Shown here in pieces: positions 33,286 to 43,132 of a stretch of DNA of 64,000 nt (within the stretch, counting starts at the first letter, position 1; every line of letters begins with the position of its first letter). The stretch comes from Marinitenerispora sediminis. GTDB lineage: Bacteria > Actinomycetota > Actinomycetes > Streptosporangiales > Streptosporangiaceae. Below the pieces are notes generated by a model. It saw only the letters and a program-made list of their open reading frames with translations, did no database searches and was not told the origin of the DNA. The translations under genes and the position numbers were made by a program. Where the stretch lies: NCBI RefSeq assembly GCF_003336425.1, contig NZ_QEIO01000001.1, positions 1 through 64,000 of the forward strand. Reading direction: 5' to 3'.

Positions 33286-35082
33286 GTGCACAGCACTCCA
33301 GACGAGTTCGCCGCCGCCGGCCTCGCTCCCCGCACTGACCGGGACCCCACCCACATCGGTAGCTACCGTGTCGTGGGGCGATTGGGTTCGGGCGGGATGG
33401 GGGCCGTCTATGCGGCCGTCGACAACAGCGGCGCGCCGCTGGCGCTGAAGGTGGTGCACCGCGAGTACGCCACCGACCCCGAGTTCCGCGCGCGCTTCGC
33501 CCGCGAGGTGGACCTGCTGCGCCGGGTGACCGGCACCTGTGTGCCGGCGTTCCTCGACGCCGACACCGAGGACGCTCGCCCGTGGCTGGGGATCGAGTAC
33601 GTGCCGGGTCTGACGCTGAACAAGCACATCCAACAGAACGGTCCGCTGACCGGCGACATGCTGCTGGGGCTGGCCGCGGGGATCGCCGAGGCGCTGCAGG
33701 TGGTGCACTCCGCCGGGATCGTGCACCGCGACCTCAAGCCGGGCAACGTCATCCTCGCTCCGACGGGGCCCAAGGTGCTGGACTTCGGGATCGCCCGCGC
33801 GGTCGAGGAGTCCGCGATCACCCGCACCGGCGGCCTCCTCGGTACCCCCGGGTGGCTCGCCCCGGAGCAATACCGGGGTGCCGCCCCCGCCCCGCAGTCG
33901 GACATGTTCGCGTGGGGCGGACTGGTGGCCTACGCGGCCACGGGCCGGCGCCCCTTCGGCTCGGGCACCCCGGACGAGCTCGCGTTCCGCACCATGGAGC
34001 ACGGACCCGACCTTGCGGGAGTCCCGGAGCACCTGCTTCCACTGGTCGCCGCGGCACTGGCGAAGGACCCGGACCGGCGCCCAACCGCCGCCCAGGCACT
34101 GGACGCGGTCACCGCGATGTGGGCGGGACGCCCACAGGTCACCAACGAGGAGGCGACCGGCGTACTCCCCAGCCTGCTCAACGAACGCTGGACCGAGGTT
34201 GGCGCCGCCGGGGACAGCACCACCCTGTGGAGCAGCCTCGCCCCGCCCAAACGCTCCCGGTGGCGCAACCGCAAGGTGCTGGTACCGGTGGCGTCGGCGC
34301 TCGCACTGGTGCTGATCGGGAGCATGGGCGCCCTCTCCTGGCAGCGCACCGCGAGCGCTCCAGATAACGGGAACGGGGAGCAGCAGCAGGGTGGCGACAA
34401 CGGTGGGGAGCAGGCTGGCGACGGCGGCTCCGGCGGCGACGAGCTCACCGAGGTGGAGCAGGGCGGCGCCAACCTGCGCGCCAGCGACTCCCAGGACGAC
34501 TTCACCGTCGGCGCGGTGCAGGTGCGCAACATCTCCCCGGACACCATCGAGGTCGCCACCCGGCAGGCACACAGCGACGGCAATTCGACTGTCGGGGCGG
34601 CGGAACCGCAGCTCCACATCAGCTTCTCCTCCGCCGTACGCGAGGGCGGCAACGTCGTCTTCACCGGCAGCGCCGAGTACTTCCGCGACACGGGCAGCTA
34701 CACGCTGCACACACAGGACTTCCAGGTGATGGAATTCCGGCTGCAGCAGGAGGACATGGAGAACCTCTACAACCGGGACTGGGACAAGTTCTACCGGTCC
34801 ACCGACTCTGAAGTCCTGACCACGCTCGACGCCGGCCAGCCCACCGCCGAGTTCACCCTCACCATCCACGATGTCCCACCGGAGAACGATAACCCGGCCG
34901 CCAACCCGGTCACGGCGTACGAGATGCGCTATCTCCGCTACGAGCCTCCCGAGGAGCTATGGGGGCACACCCTCACGGAGCAGGAACGCGGGGCGTTCGG
35001 GGTGTGCTACCAGGAGGGCTCCGAGTGGCATGACCAGCAGCCGCTCGGGGGCGTCGAGGGCGGCGGGATGCCGTGCGGGTGA
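33286..35082 (+). CDS. Membrane Ser/Thr protein kinase 1 (PknB-like)
   Basis: 598 aa from a GTG with an AGGAAG site. Kinase domain: Gly loop GRLGSGGMGAVYAA (31-44), Lys 55, HRDLKPGN (147-154), DFG (166-168) and the activation loop GTPGWLAPEQY. One membrane helix lies at about 331-352, then a low-complexity Gly/Asn/Gln linker and an external beta-rich domain of about 220 residues, without PASTA repeats. The outer domain probably senses an unknown signal. It is paired with a homologous kinase 117 bp downstream. Confidence 0.93.
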   Translation: MHSTPDEFAAAGLAPRTDRDPTHIGSYRVVGRLGSGGMGAVYAAVDNSGAPLALKVVHREYATDPEFRARFAREVDLLRRVTGTCVPAFLDADTEDARPWLGIEYVPGLTLNKHIQQNGPLTGDMLLGLAAGIAEALQVVHSAGIVHRDLKPGNVILAPTGPKVLDFGIARAVEESAITRTGGLLGTPGWLAPEQYRGAAPAPQSDMFAWGGLVAYAATGRRPFGSGTPDELAFRTMEHGPDLAGVPEHLLPLVAAALAKDPDRRPTAAQALDAVTAMWAGRPQVTNEEATGVLPSLLNERWTEVGAAGDSTTLWSSLAPPKRSRWRNRKVLVPVASALALVLIGSMGALSWQRTASAPDNGNGEQQQGGDNGGEQAGDGGSGGDELTEVEQGGANLRASDSQDDFTVGAVQVRNISPDTIEVATRQAHSDGNSTVGAAEPQLHISFSSAVREGGNVVFTGSAEYFRDTGSYTLHTQDFQVMEFRLQQEDMENLYNRDWDKFYRSTDSEVLTTLDAGQPTAEFTLTIHDVPPENDNPAANPVTAYEMRYLRYEPPEELWGHTLTEQERGAFGVCYQEGSEWHDQQPLGGVEGGGMPCG

Positions 35083-35198
35083 CCCGGCCCTGGGGCAGTC
35101 CGGGGTTACCGGGTAGACGCGGCTGAATCGGACCGCGACGCCGTGCGTCGAACCACACGAACAACCTCGCACCGCCCCCCTGACACGGAACCAGGTCG

Positions 35199-36860
35199 AT
35201 GACTGACGGAACCCCCACGCACTTCGCCCCCCTACTGGACGACGACCCCGGACACATCGGCCCCTACACGGTGGTGGGCCGGATTGGTGCCGGCGGGATG
35301 GGCAGCGTGTTCGCCGCCCAGGACCACCAGCGCGACCAGTACGTCGCGGTGAAGGTGGTACGCGACGAGCTCGCCGCGGATCCCGAGTTCCGGGCCCGGT
35401 TCGCCCGCGAGGTCGACCTGGTGCAGCGGGTGCACAGCCCCTGCGTACCAGCGTTCCGCGGCGCCGACACTGAGAGCGCCACTGCCTGGCTGGCCACCGA
35501 GTACGTCCCCGGGCCCACGCTGCGCGAGTACGTCCGCGCGAACGGCGCGCTGAGCGGCGGGAAGCTCCTGGCGCTGGCCGCCGGCCTCGTGGAGGCGCTG
35601 CATGCCATCCACGGCCGGGGCATCGTGCACCGGGACCTCAAGCCGGGCAACGTCATCCTGGGACCGTCGGGCCCCAAGGTGTTGGACTTCGGGATCGCCC
35701 GCGCGGTCGGGGAGACCGCGCTCACGCGCACCGGCGGAGTCGTTGGCACGGCCGGCTGGATGAGCCCGGAGCAGTATGGCAGCGGCCAGGTCACCGAGCA
35801 GTCCGACATCTTCTCCTGGGGAGCGCTGGTGGCCTTCGCCGCCACCGGCCGAGAGCCGTTCGGTTCCGGCGCGCCGAACGCGCTGGCCTACCGGGTGATG
35901 CGGTCCGACCCCGACCTGGAGGGAACGCCAGGCGAACTCCGACCGCTGCTGGAGGCGGCGCTGGCGAAGGACCCGGCCGCCCGGCCAACGGCGGGGCAGA
36001 CGCTCCAGGCCGTCGAACAGTTGTGGAGAAGCACCCGCGCCCTGGGCGCCGCTCCCAGCCAGGATCCGGCGAGCGCGGTCACCACGCTACTCAAGGCGGA
36101 ATGGACCGGGATGGAGGCGGCGCCGCCGAAGCCGCCCCGGAAGCAGCGCCGCCGCCCCCTGCTGGTCGCCGGCGCGGTCGTAGGTGCCCTGGCGCTCCTC
36201 GGCGGCGGGGCCGTCGCTGCCCCCGTACTGGTGGACACGCTGTCCGAACAGGGGTCCGAACAGGAGGGGGGAAACGACGGCGGAGCCAACGGCGGCGGGG
36301 CGGACAACGGGAACGACGGTGACCAGGCGGGTGAGGACAGCGACGGTGGGGGCGGCCAGAGCGCAGGCGGGGAGGACGGCCCGCCCGAGGCCGCCGTCGA
36401 CCAGGTCTCCGGCGGAAGCAACAACGACGGCGCGACAGCCCAGGTCGGCGCGGCGCAGGGGAACGTCGGACTGTTCACCTCGCTCTTGGGCGGCGGCCTC
36501 GCCGCAACGCAGGTCTTTGTCCATAGCCCGGAACCCACCGACGACGGGATCCAGTTCACCGTCAACGGGCAGTCCCAGGGAGTCCGGGCGGAGGCGCCCG
36601 GGTTCACCCAGGACGCGCTCTACGTGGTCGCCGACGGCGAGGAGCTGACCCCGGACTCGCAGTTCGGCTACACCCCCGCACCGGAGGAGCCACAGGGGCA
36701 GGAGACCAACGAGTTCACGCTCTCGATCCCTGGAGCCCCGGAAAGCGGCCTGTTGGCCTTCCAGGGCCGAACCACTGACGGCGAGGAGCTCCCCCCGGTT
36801 GGAATCTGCTACGACGCCGCCATCGGCATCTTCACCATCGAGTACGCGGAGTGCACCTGA
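35199..36860 (+). CDS. Membrane Ser/Thr protein kinase 2 (paralogue of kinase 1)
   Basis: 553 aa. Same layout as its neighbour: GRIGAGGMGSVFAA (28-41), Lys 52, HRDLKPGN (144-151), DFG (163-165), GTAGWMSPEQY, membrane helix at about 321-345, a Gly/Asn/Asp-rich linker and an external domain. The kinase domains are clearly tandem-duplicate relatives while the outer domains have diverged, suggesting different inputs. Integrase scraps flank the pair, so it may be cargo. Confidence 0.93.
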   Translation: MTDGTPTHFAPLLDDDPGHIGPYTVVGRIGAGGMGSVFAAQDHQRDQYVAVKVVRDELAADPEFRARFAREVDLVQRVHSPCVPAFRGADTESATAWLATEYVPGPTLREYVRANGALSGGKLLALAAGLVEALHAIHGRGIVHRDLKPGNVILGPSGPKVLDFGIARAVGETALTRTGGVVGTAGWMSPEQYGSGQVTEQSDIFSWGALVAFAATGREPFGSGAPNALAYRVMRSDPDLEGTPGELRPLLEAALAKDPAARPTAGQTLQAVEQLWRSTRALGAAPSQDPASAVTTLLKAEWTGMEAAPPKPPRKQRRRPLLVAGAVVGALALLGGGAVAAPVLVDTLSEQGSEQEGGNDGGANGGGADNGNDGDQAGEDSDGGGGQSAGGEDGPPEAAVDQVSGGSNNDGATAQVGAAQGNVGLFTSLLGGGLAATQVFVHSPEPTDDGIQFTVNGQSQGVRAEAPGFTQDALYVVADGEELTPDSQFGYTPAPEEPQGQETNEFTLSIPGAPESGLLAFQGRTTDGEELPPVGICYDAAIGIFTIEYAECT

Positions 36861-36920
36861 GCGACAGCGTGCCGAGCGAAAGGCCCACTACACGCAGGGC
36901 AGCTCAGAACTGCCTCCGAC

Positions 36921-36994
36921 CGGACTCCACGGGCTGCGCCACGGTGCGGCGTCGCTGAGTCTGGCCGCCGGGGTGGACGTCAAGGTCGTATCGG
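36921..36994 (+). pseudogene. Integrase remnant B (HxxR box)
   Basis: 74 bp nearly identical (two differences seen) to 48619-48692. It encodes TGLHGLRHGAASLSLAAGVD and VKVVS, the tyrosine-recombinase box with His-x-x-Arg, and breaks off right after GTATCGG. It lies in the 300-bp gap between kinase 2 and the hsdR remnant; nothing else is seen in that gap. Confidence 0.8.
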
Positions 36995-37162
36995 GTTCTC
37001 GGCTTGTCTCGGACGTCTTCCCAGGTTGGTGATCCTGCTTCACATCCGACACGAGTCAGCACCAGCACAGACCCGATCCCTTACGCGGCCGGCGTTTCAG
37101 GCACCGCAATTGCATAGGCTGGATCACTCATACATGCGGACAGGGATGGGAGCCCAGACGAC

Positions 37163-38770
37163 GTGGACGACCGGCTGCGCGACTTCGCGAAAGGTTCACC
37201 GAACTTCGGGGCCCTCTTCCAGGTCCATCCCCTGCTGTCCCTGTACGGCGCCTCCGCCGAAGCCACCGTCTTCACGAACCCCAACTCGTCGTTGGTGCAG
37301 TCCGGACAGTTCGGCGAGGTACTCGCCGAAGAGCTGATCTCGCATCTGGGCATGCGGATCGACGGCGACAGGCAGGTCGACCGGCTTCGCGCACTCACCA
37401 AGGCCGGGGTCCTCGCCAAGGACATCCGCGACGGCTTCGACCAGCTGCGCCGTGACCGAAACCAGGCAGCACACCGGCACCTGTTCGACACCAGCCGGGC
37501 CCTGGCCGCGGTTCGCGTCTGCTATCGGCTTGGACTGTGGTTCAGCGACACTCTGCATGGGCGGCGGACCGTGGCCGAGTTCGTCCCCCCGACCGACCCT
37601 GGCGAGTCCGCACTAGTGACGGACCCCGCCGAGCTGGCGGAGCTACGCGAGGCCCTCGACCACCACCGCAACGCGCTCACCCAGGCCCGGACCCGGCTCG
37701 CCGCGTCCCACGACGCGCTCGATGCCGAGCGCCGCGCACGCGCTGAGGCCGAGAACCTCATCGCCAGCGCGGACGCCCACAAGGCCAATCTTCTCGAACA
37801 GATCGAGCAGCTCAGCGCACAGATCGAGGAGCTCCGCGCTCACCAGCACGCCGCCTATGAATCGGCCCGCAAGAACCCGAAGAAGGTCGACGCCCAGCAC
37901 CGTGACGGGTTCATCCACCGCGCACAGCGTCCGGCACCGCTCAACGAGGTACAGACGCGCGGGGTCATCGACGCGATGCTACGCAAGGCCGGCTGGATCA
38001 TCCAGGACCGCGATGAGCTGAACCCGCAAGCGGGGCAGGGGGTGGCCGTCCGTGAGTTCTCCCTCGCCAACGGCCGCGCCGACTATGTGCTCTACGTCAA
38101 CGGCGCGATCGTCGGGGTGGTGGAGGCCAAGCGGGAGGGTGACCCGCTGTCCGCCGCGGTGGAGCAGAACGACCGGTATGCGGCCGGCGTGCTCCGCGAA
38201 CACCTCCTCGCAGTCTGGCGCGCTGACGAGCCGTTCGCCTTCCGCTACGCCACAACCGGGACCGAGACGTACTTCGTCAACCGATTGGACCCCACCCCCC
38301 GCTCCCGAGAGGTGTTCTTCTTCCACCGCCCGGAGACGGTCGCGACGTGGATGCGGCGCGCGGACGAGAAACCGAGCTCCCCGACGCTGCGGGCCGGCTT
38401 CCGCCGCCTGCCCAAGCTTGAACAGAACGGCCTGCGTCTCGCACAGTTCGACGCGATCGCCCAGCTGGAGCACTCGCTCAGCGAGGACAGGCCGAGGGCG
38501 CTGATCCAAATGGCGACTGGCGCGGGAAAGACCTACATGGCTGTGGCGCAGACCTACCGGCTGCTCAAGCACGCCAAGGCACGCCGGGTTCTCTTCCTCG
38601 TCGACCGCAACAACCTGGGCCGCCAGGCGCGGGACGAGTTCCGCACGTTCACCACCCCTGACGACGGCCGCACGTTCTCCGACATCTACAACGTGGACCG
38701 GCTCGGCGCGGCGGGTCTCCAGGACACCTCGTCGGTGGTCATCTGCACAATCCAGACGCCTGCTCGATGA
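37163..38770 (+). pseudogene. hsdR: Type I restriction subunit HsdR, truncated by deletion
   Basis: 535 aa. The N-terminal part (about 1-120) is DUF4145/HEPN-like, followed by a coiled coil (about 150-235). The endonuclease domain has ADYVLYVNGAIVGVVEAKREG (PD-ExK), and the helicase begins with MATGAGKTYMAVAQTYRL and VLFLVDRNNLGRQA. It stops abruptly after VVICTIQ, before the rest of the motor. At about 38757 the DNA switches to the 3' part of hsdM in another frame. Without the motor it cannot restrict. Confidence 0.88.
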
Positions 38771-39266
38771 GTTCGACCTGCACACGATCCTGCGCCTACC
38801 GACCGGCATCTTCTACGCGGGCGGTGTCAAGGCGAACGTGCTCTTCTTCGAGAAGAAGCCGCCCAGGGCGAAGGGCAGTCACAACACCTCCAAGCTGTGG
38901 GTCTACGACCTCCGCACTGGTAAACACTTCACTCTCAAGCAGCGTCCGCTGCGCCGCTCCGACCTGGACGACTTCGTCAAGGTCTACAAACCCGATGAGC
39001 CTCGTACCGCCCGTGAGGTGACCGAGCGGTTCAAGTGTTTCGACTATGACGAGCTCATCGCCCGTGACAAAGTCAACCTCGACATCACATGGATGAAGGA
39101 CCCGGCGCTCGATGACGCTGACAGCTTGCTCCCGCCTGAAGTGATCGCACAGGAGATCGTGGCGGACCTGCAGGCCGCACTCGGTGAGTTCACTGCGATC
39201 GCCGAGGCCCTCGGAGGCGAGACCGCTGCGGACGCGGATGACCTCCCACCGACTGAAACGATCTGA
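38758..39266 (+). pseudogene. hsdM: C-terminal part of type I methylase HsdM
   Basis: Beginning at the deletion junction: LLDEFDLHTILRLPTGIFYA, then GGVKANVLFFEKKPP, KLWVYDLRTGKHFTLKQRPL and DLDDFVKVYKPDEPR, to the stop at 39266. These match the end of HsdM after its NPPF catalytic motif, which is missing. There is no start of its own; the frame is out of register with hsdR. Confidence 0.88.
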
Positions 39267-39341
39267 ATCACAATTAATTTGACCTCGCCCGCCCTTCCCG
39301 AGAGTCTGTCTTGAGATCGTTCGGGGAGGGCGGAGGTGTTC

Positions 39342-39989
39342 ATGGCGATTCCGTATCCGCGTACGCGGGAGTTCCAGTCGTTCAGAACCAACATCGACTA
39401 TGCGCGGAAGATGGTGAGGGCAGGCAAGAGCCTCGAGGGGCTTCAGCCTAGCGGGGTCGACATTGGGGACTTCTACCGCGCCGCGTGGGTGCAGGCCGTC
39501 AGTGCCATCGACCACTGGTTTCACGAGGAACTCTATCGTCGAGTCGCTGAGCTCGCTGCCCAGGACGACCTCGATATGCCGTACCAGCTCACCAGGTTCG
39601 AGCTTCCACTGGCCAAGGTCGAGGAGGTCCGCCGCGGAATCACTCCCCTCGCCGAGGCTGTGGCCGAGCATGTGAGGAAAAAGTGGATGAACGCATCGCT
39701 TCAAAACCCTCGCAAGATCAGCGAGGCGCTGAAGCTGGTGACAGAGGTGAACGTCTGGGCAACCGCCGCTCAGAATATCAACGACTGGCATCGCGGACGC
39801 ACCTCGATGACAGAAAAGTCGCTGAAGGATGTGTACACGTCCATAACTGAGCGCCGCAACCAGATTGCCCACGAGGCCGATCTTCTGGAGGATCTCAAGC
39901 AGCGTCGCGCGATTACCGAGGCAGATGTCGCTGACGCCATCGACTGGATCGAGCGCATCGCGCTGGCTATCGCCAAGTGCCTGGACTGA
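39342..39989 (+). CDS. HEPN-domain protein beside the restriction remnant
   Basis: 215 aa from the ATG at 39342 with GGAGG five bases upstream; a GTG six bases earlier overlaps that site. All-helical. ITERRNQIAHEADLL (about 169-183) contains R-x4-H, the RNase motif of HEPN domains, and the N-terminal helix has AAWVQAVSAIDHWFHEELY, as in RiboL-PSP-HEPN-type proteins. Such genes often accompany restriction systems as RNA-cutting backup. It survives intact though hsdR/hsdM are ruined. Confidence 0.7.
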   Translation: MAIPYPRTREFQSFRTNIDYARKMVRAGKSLEGLQPSGVDIGDFYRAAWVQAVSAIDHWFHEELYRRVAELAAQDDLDMPYQLTRFELPLAKVEEVRRGITPLAEAVAEHVRKKWMNASLQNPRKISEALKLVTEVNVWATAAQNINDWHRGRTSMTEKSLKDVYTSITERRNQIAHEADLLEDLKQRRAITEADVADAIDWIERIALAIAKCLD

Positions 39990-40502
39990 CACAACCGTGC
40001 AATCGTCCAGGCGCCAGGTCTGAAGATCCCCCTGGTAGTCGCCAGACGCATCACGTCCTGGCCCGGCAGACCAGGGCGTTGGCCGGTCTCCAGCGCCCGA
40101 GGTGCGCGCGGGTCGCGGTGCAGCAGAAGGCAGGCGCGGGCGTCATTGAGGCCGCGTCGCCGGCCGCGTAGCTACTGTTTCGTACGTCGCTCGAAGTCCA
40201 GACCTGGACCGGTTCTACCGCGGATGAGGAGGACCAGTAGGGGCGGAGGTTCGCCACTGATTACGGTCCAAGGCAGTATCCACTCTAAAGCGGACCCCAG
40301 ATGGGCAGTCAGACGGATGACCACAAAGACAACCTGATGGAGCCCCAGACGGGTGCCGTAATCAGTCCCGGTTTCGACTGATTTATCATCGGGCGGCAGA
40401 TCTCCGCTAGAACAAGCAGATCTGAGTCTTCGTCCGGACATATCCGAGGTCTGCGCTGGGACGGCTGCCGTACAGCGCTAGCGTTTCACTGACCACCCAC
40501 GG
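39990..40502. other. Gap, no gene seen, lower G+C
   Basis: 513 bp between the HEPN gene and the Nudix stop. No frame has coding character, and no tRNA or riboswitch is recognised. The lower G+C fits scrambled mobile DNA. Confidence 0.5.
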
Positions 40503-41039
40503 TCATATTCTGGCTCCATTGTGGGTGTGGACCGTGGTTCCCACCTTCTTCGCCTCAAGTGCCGACGATGTACGACGCCACACATAGTCCCGGAGCCGCC
40601 GCCGAGCTTCCGCGTAGTCGCAGAACTCGGCACTGATGAGTTCACCGTCCACAAAGCGCAGAGAACTCGCCTCTTCCGAAGTCAAGGGGCCGCCCTCGAA
40701 GACGAAGGTGAGAAGGTCGTCCCATGGTCCGTGCGGCGCGGACCAGTCGATGCACAGCAGGCGACCGATCGGAACGGTCAGGCCGAGTTCTTCAGCGAGC
40801 TCACGCTGTGCCGCGCGGATCGGAGGCTCGTTGGCTTCGACCATCCCCCCGGGTATGTCCCAGTCGGGTTTGTAGGACGGGTCCACCAGAAGGATCCGGC
40901 CCGAGGCATCATGGATCAGGACTTCGACGGAAACCCTCTTACGTGCCTGACGCCGGTTCCCCTCCGCTAGGTACCGGTGCCACGCTTGTGGGTCGCGCTC
41001 GTACAGCGGCTCGTCGGAGTCCTGTCCAGCGCTCGGCAT
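40503..41039 (-). CDS. Nudix hydrolase
   Basis: 178 aa. The Nudix box is complete: GMVEANE at 65-71, then REL at 79-81 and EELG at 83-86 (GX5EX7REUXEEXGU). WDIPGGMVEANEPP is the usual lead-in. It hydrolyses a nucleoside-diphosphate-linked substrate that cannot be predicted. It lies 18 bp after the XRE-TPR gene in one operon, an arrangement common in actinomycetes. Confidence 0.9.
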   Translation of the reverse strand: MPSAGQDSDEPLYERDPQAWHRYLAEGNRRQARKRVSVEVLIHDASGRILLVDPSYKPDWDIPGGMVEANEPPIRAAQRELAEELGLTVPIGRLLCIDWSAPHGPWDDLLTFVFEGGPLTSEEASSLRFVDGELISAEFCDYAEARRRLRDYVWRRTSSALEAKKVGTTVHTHNGARI

Positions 41040-41057
41040 ACGCCGCCTCCTACCCGC

Positions 41058-42395
41058 TCAACGCATCAAGCCTGGCCCAAAGTATCCGGTGGGCAAGCGC
41101 GACACTGTCGCAGCGAGTCTCCCGGTGGCCTGAGACTTCGGCAACCTATGGACGACGCCGGCGAACTCTCTGACGACGACGTCTGAGCCCAACGTCGTCA
41201 CAGTGTCACTCAGCTCTTCCATGATCGCCCACGCGTCGTCCAGGTTTCCCGCGGCGATCAGGCTGTGCGCGATCGTGAGGGATGCCAGCGACCTCGATCG
41301 CACTCGCTCTGGCGCCCGTAGCTCCAAGACGCGCTGCGCACACGCCCGTGCCGCAGCGAAGTCTTTGAGATCGTACAGACAGCGTGCGGCCTCGCCGGCC
41401 AACGATCCTTCGTCGAATGGGCTCGTCCACCGGGACACCGAGGAGACAATGCCTCCAGTAAGAAGTCGTTCGGCCTGGCCCAGCAGCCGTAGACAGGCGG
41501 TCTTGTCGCCGAACGCCGCGTAGCTTCGGGCGCGCATCGCCAACAGCCGACCGCGCAGGGCAGCGCTGTCGGCCCCTCCGAGCGCCTCATAGCCGCGTTC
41601 GGCGAGGACCGCGGCTTGGCGGAGCTGGCCGTGGTGGAGCGCCAGGTGGCTGCGGCTTGCCCATACTTGGGCCGTCAACGACGAATCGTCGCCAACCTCG
41701 GCGAAGTGCTGGGCCCGCCGGAAGTGCTGGTCGGCAACGTCATCGCGCCCGGCGTCGTGTGCCATCCAGCCGGCCATCTCCAGCATCCCGGCCGCTGTGG
41801 TGAACGTCGCCGCCGAGCCGCGTTCCGACACCAACCGCGGCCCCACCCTCCTGCGCAGGTACTCCATGGCGGCCGCGTACACGTGTTGGCCGCTGGTCTG
41901 CCGGTCGACGATGCGGAACTCTCGAACCGCTTCCTCCGCCGGTATCTCCATGACCGATGACAACCGGCTGCGCACGGCGCGAGGCGAGAGGTCGACCGAG
42001 AAAGGTGTCGCGCCGCCCGTCTTCTGACGTGTACTCCCCGCTGGTGCCGCCGTTGGCATGCGGGCTTTCATTTCAGGCGTCTCGGGAACCATTCGAGGAG
42101 CACGCAAGCCTTGCAACGCCGTGCGAATCTTGACGATGTCGCGTACCTGAGAGCGCCCGTTCTCCACCAGGGACACCATCCCCACCGACAGCCCCGTCAG
42201 CCGGGCGAGCGCGGACTGCGACAGGTCGCTGTACCTGCGCAACAGGACGATGATCTCCGACAGGTCCCACTGCGTTAGGGCCGCGACCACATCCGTCCGC
42301 TCCCAAAAGCCCGACGGAACACACCGGCAATCCCACTCACGGCCGCAATTCCGGCAGATCACCCAACACCCCCGCACGGCTAGCTGCGGTTTCAA
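41058..42395 (-). CDS. XRE-family HTH protein with TPR-like C-terminus
   Basis: Up to 445 aa from a TTG at 42395; GTGs at 42377 and 42362 are alternatives. An N-terminal Cys cluster (CRNCGREWDCRC) looks like a small zinc site. The XRE HTH follows (LSQSALARLTGLSVGMVSLVENG), then long TPR-like helices (HFRRAQHFAEVGDDSSLTAQVWASR, RLLGQAERLL). It probably represses itself and the Nudix gene via the palindrome at 42400-42419. Confidence 0.82.
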   Translation of the reverse strand: MKPQLAVRGCWVICRNCGREWDCRCVPSGFWERTDVVAALTQWDLSEIIVLLRRYSDLSQSALARLTGLSVGMVSLVENGRSQVRDIVKIRTALQGLRAPRMVPETPEMKARMPTAAPAGSTRQKTGGATPFSVDLSPRAVRSRLSSVMEIPAEEAVREFRIVDRQTSGQHVYAAAMEYLRRRVGPRLVSERGSAATFTTAAGMLEMAGWMAHDAGRDDVADQHFRRAQHFAEVGDDSSLTAQVWASRSHLALHHGQLRQAAVLAERGYEALGGADSAALRGRLLAMRARSYAAFGDKTACLRLLGQAERLLTGGIVSSVSRWTSPFDEGSLAGEAARCLYDLKDFAAARACAQRVLELRAPERVRSRSLASLTIAHSLIAAGNLDDAWAIMEELSDTVTTLGSDVVVREFAGVVHRLPKSQATGRLAATVSRLPTGYFGPGLMR

Positions 42396-42399
42396 GCGC

Positions 42400-42419
42400 T
42401 TTAACGATTATCCATTAAA
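42400..42419. promoter_or_regulatory. Putative operator/promoter of XRE gene
   Basis: TTTAA and TTAAA form an inverted repeat around ten bases. On the minus strand the spacer contains GATAAT, a good -10, about ten bases before the TTG start. AAGCGCTT at 42394-42401 is a second small palindrome. A repressor here would block the XRE promoter and perhaps the divergent plus-strand genes. Confidence 0.5.
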
Positions 42420-42463
42420 CCTTTATCTCGAATCCTCCGGGCCCGAATTCAAAACTGGGCACC

Positions 42464-42838
42464 ATGAGCTCCCAGATCAGCAACCCAGGGACGGACCGGG
42501 CTCCGTCCACGGCGCCGGTCCCCCAGGCATATAGCAATCGCCTCGGGCCTCCCACAGACCCGGACGCCGCATATGCCCGGCGTGCTTGCCGTACCCGCCC
42601 TTACCTCAGCCGTCGACCTGTGTACTATCCGGCGTTCGCGGAAGTCGCTGAACGCCACCAACGCTGGCCGGTGGTGCGCCTGCTTGACGGCGCGCTGCCC
42701 TTCCTGGCCGAGGACGAGAGGCACGGGATCACGGTCGCCAGCGACGACCTGGATCTCTTCGATGCCGCGCTGGGAGCCGAGGGAGCCGGGATCCCTTCCT
42801 ATGTGCGGCCCTACCTCGACGTGGTGGTGGCCCGATGA
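42464..42838 (+). CDS. Hypothetical protein, 124 aa
   Basis: Family not recognised. The N-terminal half is Pro/Thr/Arg-rich and disordered; the C-terminal half (RWPVVRLLDGALPFLAEDER, SDDLDLFDAALGAEGAGIPSYV) looks folded. It is coupled by ATGA to the next small gene and divergent from the XRE gene. The set resembles small conserved actinomycete genes preceding a BldC-like protein. Confidence 0.6.
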   Translation: MSSQISNPGTDRAPSTAPVPQAYSNRLGPPTDPDAAYARRACRTRPYLSRRPVYYPAFAEVAERHQRWPVVRLLDGALPFLAEDERHGITVASDDLDLFDAALGAEGAGIPSYVRPYLDVVVAR

Positions 42839-43074
42839 GCACCGTCCTGGTCATCACCAGCGTCACCCCTGACGCCGTCGGCGTCATGGTGGACGAACGC
42901 CGCGTCACCTTGGATCTGGACGACGCCGTTGAAGTCCGCCTCATCCGCGGAGCCGGCGACCACGACCGCCAGCTCGCCTGGCTGCAAGCCGTCGCCACGG
43001 CGGTGAGCGATGCACGGACGGCGCTTCTGGCGGCAGAGCCTGCGGCCTCTCTCAAGCGCGGAGGGACGCCGTGA
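42835..43074 (+). CDS. Hypothetical protein, 79 aa
   Basis: Family not recognised. It begins MSTVLVITSVTPDAVGVMVDER, an alternating beta pattern, then RLIRGAGDHDRQLAWLQAVATAV, likely a helix. It overlaps the previous gene (ATGA) and precedes the BldC-like frame, so it is probably in one operon. Confidence 0.6.
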   Translation: MSTVLVITSVTPDAVGVMVDERRVTLDLDDAVEVRLIRGAGDHDRQLAWLQAVATAVSDARTALLAAEPAASLKRGGTP

Positions 43075-43132
43075 AGCCGACCGAAGACCCCTTGCTCCCA
43101 CACCTTCGCACCTTCGAGAGGAGCCACCCCCT

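Noticed and set aside
37146-37162. ATG at 37146 as hsdR start
   Set aside because: Not in frame with the hsdR reading; the GTG at 37163 fits.
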